From assembly GCA_037178625.1 (NCBI GenBank), contig CM074136.1:1798001-1862000 (forward strand): a stretch of 64,000 nucleotides of DNA, given 5' to 3'. A program made the translations under genes and the position numbers. The stretch comes from Skeletonema tropicum (lineage: Eukaryota > Bacillariophyta > Thalassiosirophyceae > Thalassiosirales > Thalassiosiraceae). Shown in pieces: positions 1-9,823 of the stretch (positions within the stretch are counted from its first letter, which is position 1; the number at the start of each line of letters is the position of its first letter). The notes beneath the pieces were generated by a model. The model was not told where the DNA came from, did no database searches, and saw only the letters and a list, made by a program, of their open reading frames with translations.

Positions 1-2409
1 AGCCCAATCTCTCGGGGTTCGGTTCTCATCAAAAACCCTACTACCGGAGAAACCGCTTCTTCTTCGACGCAAACTTGAGTTCCGATCAGAGTTGAAGTAG
101 TCAGGACTCCCAATATTGACCATTTCTTGCAGGCCTCCTCTCATGGATCCCAACGCGAGGTGGCGACCACGCTCTGCTCTCAGCTTTTCACATCTGTACC
201 CCATTTGTTCACAGCACAAATATTCGCTGAGAACGAGCATCCTGGCTAGGCTGACCCTGCACTTAGCCATAGAAGTACGCATTCGGTGAAGTAGCGTGCG
301 CCTTATGCGTCATTTCCTTGATGTATGTTACCTCTTTATCCAATAGAGCCCCTGCCTTTGGACGTCTAACCCCTTTCCTACGAAAGTAATGAGAAAGAAT
401 TCATAGAGAAATAAAGAAGAAGCTGCTTAGCAGAATATGACAGAAAACAAGTTCTTAATACCGCTCTTATTTTCATTTGTGCAGAAAGAGTACGATATTT
501 CGTGCAGCAAAGAATAGAAGCACGAAAGCCGGGAGAAGCTTGCCCCGCCGCCGCGCGCCAATAAGTACCTACGTATCGTCTACCTATCGTCCATCGTCTA
601 TTGGTGCGTCTGGAGGTGACGGTTCTACCGATTTTGCTAGCTTTTTGCAGGCACAAGCACAACATCATCATAACAAAAGCATTGATAATAGCCTCCGCTG
701 CTAAGCCTACTCTCCGCACACCAACCAATAACATCAATGCTATTTCGATAATACTCTTGTCACTTCAAGCCAGATGCGGGTACATGATGTCGTGGGCGGC
801 ACCATCTCGGAGAAATTATTGTTTCAATAGGCAGCGCAAAATCTGAGACAAAACTCTCCGCCCAAGTCTATAATGGCCGTATAATAAGTATTACGTGCCA
901 AATAAAAGGGTTGCATCGCGATCAATGAATATGCAACATACGTTGGACGTCTTTTGGGACTTGAATAGGTCAAAATCGTTTGGAATCACTGATAACTGAC
1001 AAATGATCATTCCACCGGTGATTCCACATCAAGAATATATAACAATCAACCTCATGGACAAAAGAAACAAATTTGTGGCTTTCTACACAATGTCAATAAT
1101 ATAGAAGAGTATAATGGATGGTTATAGCGCTACATTGCAGCGATATTAATATGGAATAAGTGGTTTTCTTTCATAATTGATGAAGTCGTGTGACTGATTA
1201 TGATGTCATTAATTACTATTAATGTGATGTTTAAGTAGCTCGACATCGTCCTTTTCACATCCTCACATGAGACCTATCAAATAAAAGATATTGCAACAGT
1301 TGATAGCCACCAAAGAGTGTTTCTTTCATCGAAATTTGGTTGATGTTGTGTCCATTGGAAACAAATATTTTTGCGTTCTTGATGCATTACTTGTAGGAGC
1401 TACGGCGGCCTTTCATACCACTTCCAAAGGGCTCAATTGTTGGCCATAACCATAGTTTTGAACAAGGGTAAGGAAGGATGGCTTGGATACAATGTTTGCG
1501 GTTATTGAAAGGCAGTAAAGTTGATAGTGTGGAGTGTTATCGTGATGCCTTTGAACGAGGTGCTACTTGTTGTGTATGTGGCGTCTCCGGCCGAATTATC
1601 AGCCGCCAAGGCACTGATACATCGTCATGAGTGTACATTATCGATTGATTAGGCGATAGGGTACTATATGGTGGAGTTGGCCGCATATGCTGTCAATCTC
1701 TTCTTCGTTCCTCATCGGCTCGGAGCATCGTAGGATAGAGTCTACGTGCCCACGTGAGGGCCCCTAAATCCTAGCAGGTATCCAAAGTGCCCTTTTTTAA
1801 TGCTGAACTACAAATATTGCCATGCGTTCCTATCTGAAAAAGGGCATATTGGATTATCAAGACGGCTGAGTATTTAATAGTAGTTCGATAGGGACGCAGT
1901 CATACCACATGGTGTTGTGCAACTTTTGTGGTGGTGGGTGTTGATGATGAAAAACGGGCGGCCCGCCGGGGATGCCCGATTCGCGGGTCATCCAGAATTA
2001 ACACAAGTGGATTTTTTGGCTCAAAAAGAACTATGAGTTCCTCCGTTAATTTTATTTTGTACTTAGAAAGTTGGATTAGGCGGTCGTGACATATATCCGC
2101 CATAGTGGTCGGAATAACGTCATAATCTGTCATAAGTAATACGTTGCATACTCGTTCAAAACTAACTAAATCGAGAGTTACTTATATTGGTCTTTGAACG
2201 AAAAGAATCGGCCTAGTATGACGCAGTTACGGTCGGAAGTCAAAAGGAGTCACAAAGCAAGGAGTACCGATGCAGGGGTGGGTTAAGGAATGTTCGACTG
2301 CACTGCTGAGAGATGCTTCTTGGCTGTGATGATGTGGACGGCTTGGTTGATCGCTTTATTTTGTAGATAGCAGCAGCAGCAGCTATCTGACTGCTTCAAT
2401 CTGCGATGA
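1..2409. other. No supported gene
   Basis: Only short open frames without recognisable motifs occur here on either strand. The sequence is AT-rich and has no clear splice-linked coding path, inverted repeat pair or RNA gene that I can support. A short CAG run lies near 2371-2385. The missing 5' exon of the RRP46-like gene that follows was looked for here and not found. Confidence 0.5.
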
Positions 2410-3254
2410 GATGAGAATAGGATTTCAAATAGAGAACGCTATGATAGAGGTATTGTGAGTGTGGCTTTTTCCAAGGGGCTCGTGATGATGTCAAATGCTG
2501 CTGCGGGTGGTGGAGGCAATTCGTCTTCGGCTGGTGTGGTTCAAGACGGAGATGCGAAAGACGATGTCGCTAAAAAAAGTACGAATGCGATGACATCTCT
2601 CTCGGTGCCCCTGCCATCTGGAGGTGGTGCCACAGTACAGAGCGTGAGTTAGAATATTTTTTACGAGATGCGTTGTCTTCTTGCATCATGTTGGAACGCT
2701 ACCCTAGATGTGTTATTCAGGTTGTTATTCAAATCGTGCAAGCTGACGCACGGTAGCGTCTTAGGCACGGCTGTGAATTGTGCAGTTATGGCTCTGATGG
2801 ATGCAGGGATCGCAATGAGAGGCTTAGCAGTAGCTGCTACATGTATAGCGATCAACAATATATCCCCGTCGTCAAAAGCAGAAGATATGGATATAGATGC
2901 TAGTGCTAGTGATGATACGGACGTGACAATATGGCTAGATCCAACGGTGGAAGAGTAATCTGGAGAGGGACATAGAATGGTAGTCATCGTAGTCGATGCA
3001 TCCAAAATACCCAAACAATCTACTTCTCTAGCTCAGTAACATCAATATCAAATGATATGGACCAAGTGGAACTGAACGCAGAGCAAGATGATGCAAATAT
3101 AATAACAAGTTTCAACTACGGGGCACCCCTGTCGCTTGATGGCTTATTGTCGAGTATAGAAAGCTCAAAGCAGTCATGTGCTGCAATTACAGCATTCATG
3201 AGACTTGCCGTAGAACAGAAAGTACAGAAAGAAGAACAGACGCTGTGGTCGTGA
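2410..3254 (+). pseudogene. Exosome RRP46/EXOSC5-like gene, 5'-truncated and frame-broken
   Basis: This encodes the RNase PH fold of the exosome core subunit RRP46 (EXOSC5), which helps form the RNA-degrading ring. The match is clearest from about 2640: ERELEYFLRDAL, then CVIQVVIQIVQAD, then GSVLGTAVNCAVMALMDAGI, ending in a LDPTVEE-type strand. An intron at 2955-3031 (GTAATC to CTAG, 77 nt) joins this in frame to a helical C-terminus (GAPLSLDGLLSSIESSKQ) that stops at 3254. Three defects are seen. The N-terminal third is missing, and the open frame begins only at 2410. The frame changes near 2640, after a Gly/Ser-rich insert. It changes again at about 2746 (GAC GCA C GGT AGC), where one extra C restores the conserved D-A-G-S order. 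The family call rests on remembered motifs. It may be a decayed copy or an intact gene with sequence errors. Confidence 0.6.
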
Positions 3255-3642
3255 TAAGAATTAAATTCAAAGGCAATGAGCGATAGATAAAACTTCTTGT
3301 AAAACAAATACATACAATAAACACTTATTTCTACTTATTACTCATTCACATTATCTACATTTCGGCATCAAAAGCAAATTCGCCTCGCACGTATTTTTTC
3401 CTCAATCTGCTTCTTCTCAAACTACTTGTGTAGTCAGAGTGCACTTTTGACACTCGCTCGCCTGAAAAACGGACGGGGACTAAATTGCCAATCTCTATCA
3501 GAACTGCCTTCTTCTCGCAAGAAGAAGAATCCTATGATTGCACACTCTGATCAGATGAATGACAGAGCCAAACCAATTCCTACAGTCGACACTTTTTTCG
3601 GACAAGAATCTTTGCCTCACATCACGGTATTCCTTCCGAGCT

Positions 3643-3784
3643 TTGATTAACAAACCAACACAAAGCACCATGCCAAGGTCGGACCTGTCGCGTCGCATGG
3701 ATAAACTAGTGGGTGACTACATATGTCAAGGCACATCCTAATGACGAAGAGTTTGAGGGCTTGACAACGAAGGAGGAGAAGTAT
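3643..3784 (+). repeat. Partial direct duplicate of the 5' end of the next gene
   Basis: This 142-bp stretch repeats 3932-4069 almost exactly, including the start codon and first codons (MPRSDLSRRMDK). The upstream copy carries four extra bases (CATA) after GGGTGACTA, which throws the frame and leads to an early stop. It also has a few substitutions. Downstream of the shared part the two copies diverge. It reads as a local tandem duplication fragment, not a separate gene. Confidence 0.8.
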
Positions 3785-3958
3785 CTCAATCTTCTTTTCT
3801 ACGTAGGAACTCGTGGAATGTTGAAAAATACAAGAAAGCGAGTCAAGTCAAAATGATTGTCCGTACCATCTTTCTCATGATCTCAACGAACTTCTCAATC
3901 TCGTCACTTCATCATAAATTGGCAAGAGCAATTGATTAACAAACCAACACAAAGCACC

Positions 3959-4987
3959 ATGCCAAGGTCGGACCTGTCGCGTCGCATGGATAAACTAGTG
4001 GGTGACTATGTCAAGGCACATCCTAATGACGAAGAGTTTGAGGGCTTGACGACGAAGGAGGAGAAGTATGTGAAGATGTACGATCGCTCTGCAAAAGATT
4101 TCGCCATAAAGACTGGTAAATTCTCTAACGAAGTTGATCTTGATGAAGAAATGAGCCCATCCAAACGAAATGATAAAAGGCGGCTATTCAAGAAAATGAT
4201 GAATAGAAACAAGGACTATTGGCAGAAAGACGTTGAAGGTACTGATCGTGCTCATGATTTGCAGCTGCAGCAGCATGGATTCAATCATGACTTCTCTTCC
4301 GGGTTCAACTTTCCACATCATTTTCATGCTGGGTTCTGGTCGCACGCCACACCTCATGCTCCTAGTGCTGGTGGTGTGCCGCCTTCTGTTGCATTTGCTA
4401 CGGCTGCCACTCCTTCCATGCAGTCCCAAACCCACTCCAGCACCGAACAGCTCAATCCGATCAATCTGTTCGTGTTCGGTGGTTTGGCAACTCCAGCCTC
4501 GACTCAAAACAAAGAAGACATTGCTCAACTTGTTACGGCCATGAAGATTGGAAGTAACAATATTGATCGAGTTACTACGGCATTAATCCAGGAGCGTGAG
4601 GAGCGCATAGAGGGTCACAAGCGCCTAGAAGGCGACGTACGTCAACTTCAGCAGAGTCGGGCTGAAGATACCGTCGAAATCCAGCAGCCCCGAAACAAGG
4701 TGAACGAAATGGAATCCCAGATGGACGAGGTGAACGAAATGAAATCCAAGATGGAAGAATTTTTGACCCCCGGGAGGAAGAAGAAACAAGTTGTGTTTAA
4801 ATGTTCCAATGAGTACCCCCCGATTCCACCCAGGCATTCTGCCGCAAAGAAGCCTGTGACTGCAAAGGAACCGGCGGCTGCAAAGAAGACAGACAAGAGC
4901 ACCCCTGCCGTCACGAGGTCCTCGACAAGTAGTGTTCCTTTGCAAAGGAGATCAACAAGGAAATCGGTTCGTACGAATGGAATGTAA
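3959..4987 (+). CDS. Hypothetical protein with coiled coil and basic tail
   Basis: The open frame also extends upstream to 3932. I place the start at the ATG at 3959 because the preceding codons are shared non-coding sequence of the duplicated block. The product is about 342 residues. It has a charged N-terminus, a middle rich in His, Pro, Ala and Thr, a heptad-like segment around residues 205-270 with a short internal repeat (VNEMESQMDE / VNEMKSKMEE), and a Lys/Ala/Thr/Ser-rich basic C-terminus. No domain is recognised. The N-terminal 35 residues also exist as the broken duplicate at 3643. It could be a lineage-specific nuclear protein or part of a mobile element. Neighbours on both sides are pseudogenes. 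Confidence 0.5.
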   Translation: MPRSDLSRRMDKLVGDYVKAHPNDEEFEGLTTKEEKYVKMYDRSAKDFAIKTGKFSNEVDLDEEMSPSKRNDKRRLFKKMMNRNKDYWQKDVEGTDRAHDLQLQQHGFNHDFSSGFNFPHHFHAGFWSHATPHAPSAGGVPPSVAFATAATPSMQSQTHSSTEQLNPINLFVFGGLATPASTQNKEDIAQLVTAMKIGSNNIDRVTTALIQEREERIEGHKRLEGDVRQLQQSRAEDTVEIQQPRNKVNEMESQMDEVNEMKSKMEEFLTPGRKKKQVVFKCSNEYPPIPPRHSAAKKPVTAKEPAAAKKTDKSTPAVTRSSTSSVPLQRRSTRKSVRTNGM

Positions 4988-5166
4988 GTGAAAGTGGTGT
5001 TAGGTGGGTAAGTAGGGGTGTCGATTGGTCAAAATGTTAGATGTGTAGATGGTGTTAAAGAATATAAAAATAGTGAGTGAGTGACCTCTATATACTAGCA
5101 TTACCACACTTAGATCTATAACTATCCTAAAGCTGCTACAAATTGGATTTATCGCTCGCCGGTCAG

Positions 5167-7300
5167 CTATACTTCTTCTGGTGCCACTCCTCTACTCTTG
5201 CTCATGTGCATTGGTAGAACCTCTTCCATAGCGATCGCGGGTACATCCTCACGGTTCTGTACATTGGCCTCATCGGCAACAAGGCGGGCAGCAAAGTGGT
5301 AATTGGACAATGCGTCTAGATGAGAACACAAGTCGGCGAACAATTTCTTCATTTCCTCCTTAGCTGCGTCTTCCTCGGTTTCCTTCTCGTGAGCGTCCTT
5401 GTCTAAGCCTATCGACTTCTGCTGAGTCTGGCCCTGTAGGGTTGTCCATGTTAGTGAAGATACCACACGAACTCAACAGATCTCGTGGAGAGCCCATCTC
5501 CGCTACTCTTCCATTCTCCATGACAATAACTACATCATAATCAATGATTGTGTCAAGCCGATGGGCAATTTCAATTGTCAGCAACGTAGTGTCGGGAAAT
5601 TGACTCCGGAGCATCTGCTGCACTGACGAATCCGTCTCACGGTCGCACGAGGACGTAGCTTCGTCTAAAACAAGCAAACGAGGGTTGGCCAACATCGCAC
5701 GAGCTAGACACAAAAGTTGTTTTTCGCCAGCACTGAAGTTGCCGCCACCCTCCTCCACAGCTTCGTTCATTCAATGAGGTTTGCGGAAATTTGATCAGCT
5801 CCAACGCCTGTATCAGTTCACGGACAGAAATCAGTTCTTCATCACTGTGCACAAGAAACGGATCAAGATTGCTGCGTATTGTGCCCGAAAAAACGGCAGG
5901 ATCTTATGGAAGAATAAACATGCCATTCCGTCGGCCACGTACGTCTGATAGACCTAGTGTGCTCAAATCAACGCCATCAAGTGAGATTGTTCCCTCGTCA
6001 ACTTCAACCAATCGGAACAAGGCGGTTGTTAGAGTAGACTTCCCAGCGCCAGTTCTGCCGACGATTGCACAACGTTCCCCTTGATTGACCTTAAACGACA
6101 GCCCATCCAAAGATAATGGCAAGCCGGGCCTATACCGAAGTGAAACATTGTCGAAGACAAGCTCTCCTTTCTGTGGCCAAGATTTGTCAACTCTGCAATC
6201 GACCAATGTGATCATGCTTTTCTCCTGCGGCAGCATTTCAAGACTGTGCATTCGTTCGATCGATGTTATTGCCGCTTCCGCTTCTTAAGATATTCACTCT
6301 CATACAATTCACCCAATCCAAGCTTTGATTTCTCTTGACTGACTTCGGGCGAGACATCTCCGCCTCATTTGTTGGCGCCGATATCTGGTAACTCGCGTGG
6401 AACAACGTCATCTATCCCAATCTTCTTCAATACCAATCCTCTTCTTGATTATCTCCTCAATGTCAGCTGGGTGCCCAGCAGTAATGATAGGGGGAGGTTT
6501 GAAAGCAACCTCGAATTCAGGAGTGGAATCAAGCAAAGAGTCGGAGGGGCGATTGGTGCCTTTCGCTTCTCCAAGCATTCTCCATGGCTTCTCAGCCATC
6601 ATGTCTTCTTCAAGACGAAGTATTTGCTCCTCGAGCTTCTTTGATTTGATATCATGACTCGATAGCTTCATGTTTTGTTCATCATCTTCTTCCTCCTCCT
6701 CTTCCATGTCGCCCTCGGAATCTTCACCATCGTCTTCATCAGAAGCTCCTCCTTCGGCATCGTCACTGTCGCTTTCCATCTCGTCTTCTTCTTCGCCACC
6801 ATCCTTCCAATCCAACCCATCTTCTGTAATATCGATATCATTCCAAGAATCTTCGTCGTCTAATTTCATGTCGTTTGACTTGCTCTTGCTGCTGCTCTTA
6901 CCCTTGCTGTCAGCTTTCTGTTGTTCCTTGTACCTCTTGATAAGTTTTGTATCCGGCTTTCCAAAGAAGTCAGCTGCAGTCATTTCTTCGGGATCTTCAC
7001 CATCGCTATTGTTACCGTCGTCATCATCGTACAGCTGATACAAGACATCTACCTCCTCATGCATCGGCACATATTTCCTACGACGGACTGAGTTGGGTTC
7101 AAATCGCTTCATAAGATCTTCGTCTTCATCTTCAAATTCATCATCAAAGCCTTCGTTATCATCATCAGATTCTTTGCCTGCTTTATCTCTCACACATGAG
7201 GCAGCACTTTTTCATTATTATCGTCTTCCGGTAACTCCTGTCCATAGGCAACATGATCTGGTGGCAAAAACTCCTCTTCTTCGTCAGCGAATGCTTCCAT
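5167..7300 (-). pseudogene. MPP10-like U3 snoRNP protein gene, interrupted
   Basis: MPP10 is a component of the U3 snoRNP/SSU processome needed for 18S rRNA maturation in the nucleolus. Reading on the minus strand from the ATG at 7300, an acidic N-terminus (MEAFADEEEEFLPPD) passes a frame change near 7195 into a long Asp/Glu-rich segment. The family core follows: LEEDMMAEKPWRMLGEA, DSLLDSTPEFEVAFKPPPII and IEEIIKKRIGIEEDWDR. At 6408 the frame breaks by +1, and the match continues (DVVPREL...EKSKLGLGELYESEYLKK) past an in-frame TGA near 6368. At about 6280 it is interrupted by roughly 850 bp of ABC transporter sequence. MPP10 resumes at about 5430 with QQKSIG, then KKLFADLCSHLDALSNYHF, PAIAMEEVLP and APEE, and ends at a TAG near 5167. 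The usual basic C-terminal tail is absent. The gene cannot make a normal protein as read. Confidence 0.7.
5430..6280 (-). pseudogene. ABCC-type ABC transporter C-terminal fragment inside the MPP10 copy
   Basis: This is only the second nucleotide-binding domain of a multidrug-resistance-type (ABCC) transporter. Reading on the minus strand, it begins with EAAITSIERMHSLEMLPQE, the linker after the last membrane helix. Then come GRTGAGKST (Walker A, about 6033-6059), a nonsense TAA exactly where the Q-loop Gln of IP-Q-DP is expected (about 5908), DPAVFSGTIRSNLDPF, a +1 frame change near 5770, the signature GGGNFSAGEKQ, LLVLDEATSS (Walker B) and IEIAHRLDT (H-loop). No membrane domain or first nucleotide-binding domain is present. 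Both ends run straight into MPP10 coding sequence on the same strand. The 5' junction carries a repeated GAAGCG hexamer. Confidence 0.8.
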
Positions 7301-7630
7301 TACTGAAAATTCTAATACATATTGTCTAATACTCAAAGTATGGTGACAGGAGGTGACAGGGCGTCATCATAGCACCTCAATAATTAGAGTGCACCATTTC
7401 ACATACTCATGTACCGGCTACACTAACAAACGCCTAGTTAATTGGCCAATTTTCATTTAAAATGGCATCTAGCGAGATCAAAACGTCAAATCACCGCCCG
7501 ATCTCACAGTCATTTGTCCATTGGGATCATGTCGTGCCATTCGTATCGTTGGTTCCATCTTCGTCGTGAAAGTAGGGGCGATAAGAAGTCTACATAAAGG
7601 ATGAGTGGGTCAAAGCCTGGCTGTCGAAAG

Positions 7631-7695
7631 GGTGAGTGCCGGGTTTCGAAACCCGGTATTCGGTGAGTACCGGGTTTCGAAACCCGGTACTCACC
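7631..7695. repeat. Two adjacent palindromes with a shared GGGTTTCGAAACCC core
   Basis: The GGGTTTCGAAACCC core occurs twice, about 31 bp apart. The second is the centre of a perfect 34-bp palindrome at 7662-7695 (GGTGAGTACCGGGTTTC followed by its reverse complement). The first is an imperfect version. The unit could form a strong hairpin. It may be an element terminus or a recombination by-product. No gene depends on it. Confidence 0.8.
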
Positions 7696-7920
7696 CCCGG
7701 AGCGAGCGGCCCCGCCGCCCCCTCGCTCGCCACATACTTACATGGCGATGTCAACATCACGACCGCCCAAGTTTTTTGCCCGCCAAAATATCTATGAATT
7801 CCTACGTGAAATTGAAAATCTTAGTAGCCGAGTACCGCCTACGTTTTACGTGGGCCAAGTCAAGGGGCTGCCAGTAAGTAAGTTTAGGACATTAGCCCCC
7901 AGTACAAACCCTTTGCACAG

Positions 7921-8297
7921 ATTGTATTGTACAAAAAGAGACAAGAATCTTAGAGGTCCATCCCGAACCGGGACGGCCGGGATGGGACGGGATTTTTTCG
8001 GCCGGATAATCCGATCTGTCCCATCAAACCCTGATCCGGGTGATCCGGGATTTGGTTTTTTGCCCGAATTCACGCCCAAGACGCGAAATTCTCAAAGTAG
8101 CGAACTCCATTCGGGTGTTTCGTAAGAGTGTGCTCCCCATTATTTCGTCAAAATATCCATAATTATACACAACTAACCAAAACCGGATTATCCGGATTAT
8201 CCGGATTATCCGTCCCGTCGGACCTCGTCCCGCTCCGGAAACCGGATAGGGTGACGGGACGGTTCGGGATGGACCTATGATGGGTGTACAATACAAT
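7921..8297. mobile_element. MITE-like element with long terminal inverted repeats
   Basis: The ends ATTGTATTGTAC (7921-7932) and GTACAATACAAT (8286-8297) are exact inverted repeats. Further in, GGTCCATCCCGAACC (left) matches GGTTCGGGATGGACC (right), so the imperfect inverted repeat extends about 55 bp. The interior is rich in CCGGAT and CCGGATTAT units. Both ends are flanked by AG. No coding sequence is present, so any transposition would depend on a transposase made elsewhere. Confidence 0.7.
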
Positions 8298-8299
8298 AG

Positions 8300-9685
8300 G
8301 TACCGTCTATACCTTAGATCGTGTCCGTGTACATAACCCCACTATTGCAGTCCGGACATGTTCACCCCCCCTGCGTGGATGCACGGACACATTCTAGAAT
8401 CCGGACACTTTCAAGCGTTTCTTAGTAAACGTCTAACAACAAATACTTAAATTAATCTAATCCAACTGCGCATTGCCTTCGTCCTCGTCGTCAATGATGC
8501 CAAATGCACTATCTATCATTTCAAAGTCGTCTTCGTTCCCATTTTCCACATCTTCAAGATGGTGCTAATACTTCGTTGTGGTAATAATATCCGTGCTGGG
8601 TAATATGGGCGAGGCTGCCCGAGTCTTGTGAATTGGAAGAGAGATTGTGAGGAAAGCTTTTATATGAATTCTGCGAAAACAAAACAATCAATGATCCTGT
8701 TAGGGGTGTATAGGCTTAAGATACAAGTGGAGATGGACGTGTTGGTGTGCAATTATTCCTACGATCATACAATTGTAACGACTTGTACGACTGGAGGAAA
8801 TGAACGCAACCCAAAACCAAGCAGTCGAATGACGGAAAGAGGTGCACTAAACATGATCTGGTGGTAATCGAATTGGCAGCTACAACATCTTTCTTTATTA
8901 CTGGATTTCCGTAGAGCAACTCTTACTTGATTGATTAAGTAATAATTGCTGGGAAGCACATGTAATGTAAATTGTTTATCATCTCTAGAGTAGACATTTA
9001 ATGAGGTGCATGACCAAAGGAACATATCAGGGTAATGTTTCTCCGCCACTTATTTGATTTACTGGAATGAATGAACATTGTTGACCCCTGAGATTGCAGA
9101 GTCTAATGGGAGATTTAATTGAACCTCTCTTGGCCTATATTATGTTAGACCACGAGTGCAGTGTCATTAAATATCCTCCAATCACCGCCCCCTACTAGGT
9201 AACACACCATGGTGTTATTTGCAGTGATATCGCTCTGTATCGACGGTTACAAATCGATATGTCGGTTTGGAGGGTGAAAAAGTGCCGCTGATGTAAGGGT
9301 CGATACGTCAATACACGTTGGATATCGCTAGTCACGGACAACACCATTCGAATCAGTGTTGAAAATAGGTCTAGGATCTATGCTTATGAGTCTATAGATG
9401 GTTTTGCGACGGTGTTAGAGGTATTGTCAATGCATCGATAGCGTCATCGTGTTCTGTGATTTTTTGAGTTTTTGGATCCGGGGCAAAAATGTTTTTTTTT
9501 GGGACAAGAATTCTCAGGTCTCATGGTCGGTGTGTTGGATCTGCCAAAGCGCAGCAAAATGTGCTAGAAAGTGTCCGGTTGAGGGCGGACACTACCGCGA
9601 AAAAGGATGCGGACACGTCCTTACCCCTGGAAAAACAGTGCGGACAATAGAAAAATCCGGACACGATCTAAGGTAAAGACGGTAC
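8300..9685. mobile_element. 1.4-kb non-autonomous TIR element
   Basis: The left end (8300-8327: GTACCGTCTATACCTTAGAT then CGTGTCCG) is the reverse complement, with one mismatch, of the right end (9658-9685). Sub-terminal regions on both sides carry repeated GTCCGG/CCGGAC and TTCTAGAA-like motifs. The interior has only short open frames and no transposase motif. The element starts two bases after the MITE that ends at 8297. A clear target-site duplication was not identified. Confidence 0.65.
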
Positions 9686-9693
9686 TTATTTAT

Positions 9694-9727
9694 TGGCAAC
9701 TGGCAACTGGCAACAGCTGGCAACACC
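9694..9727. repeat. Short tandem GGCAACT repeat
   Basis: GGCAACT recurs three times in direct tandem, followed by GGCAACA units, just outside the right end of the preceding element and about 100 bp before the methyltransferase start. Confidence 0.7.
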
Positions 9728-9823
9728 ATTACTCCAATTACTTATCCTACCCTAACCAGCAAGTGATCAAATAATAGTATACGGGGCAGCAAACGAGAAC
9801 TGCAAATCAAAATTTGAAGAGTA

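Noticed and set aside
5360..5466. Long C-terminal extension specific to the ABC transporter
   Set aside because: In the other frame this stretch matches MPP10 (LDALSNYHF, PAIAMEEVLP), so it belongs to the interrupted MPP10 gene.
5900..5912. Reassigned TAA codon (alternative genetic code)
   Set aside because: TAA, TAG and TGA end normal genes throughout the window, and the ABC fragment is damaged in other ways too.
2640..6410. Common 4-base insertions as transposon footprints
   Set aside because: Only the CATA insertion at 3643-3784 is shown directly against an intact copy; the others fit a single extra base equally well, and the flanking 4-mers are not exact duplicates.
6670..7038. Ser-rich plus-strand ORFs
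   Set aside because: They are antisense of the acidic MPP10 segment (GAT/GAA repeats).
9748..9757. CCCTAACC as a telomeric repeat
   Set aside because: It is a single unit, which is expected by chance.
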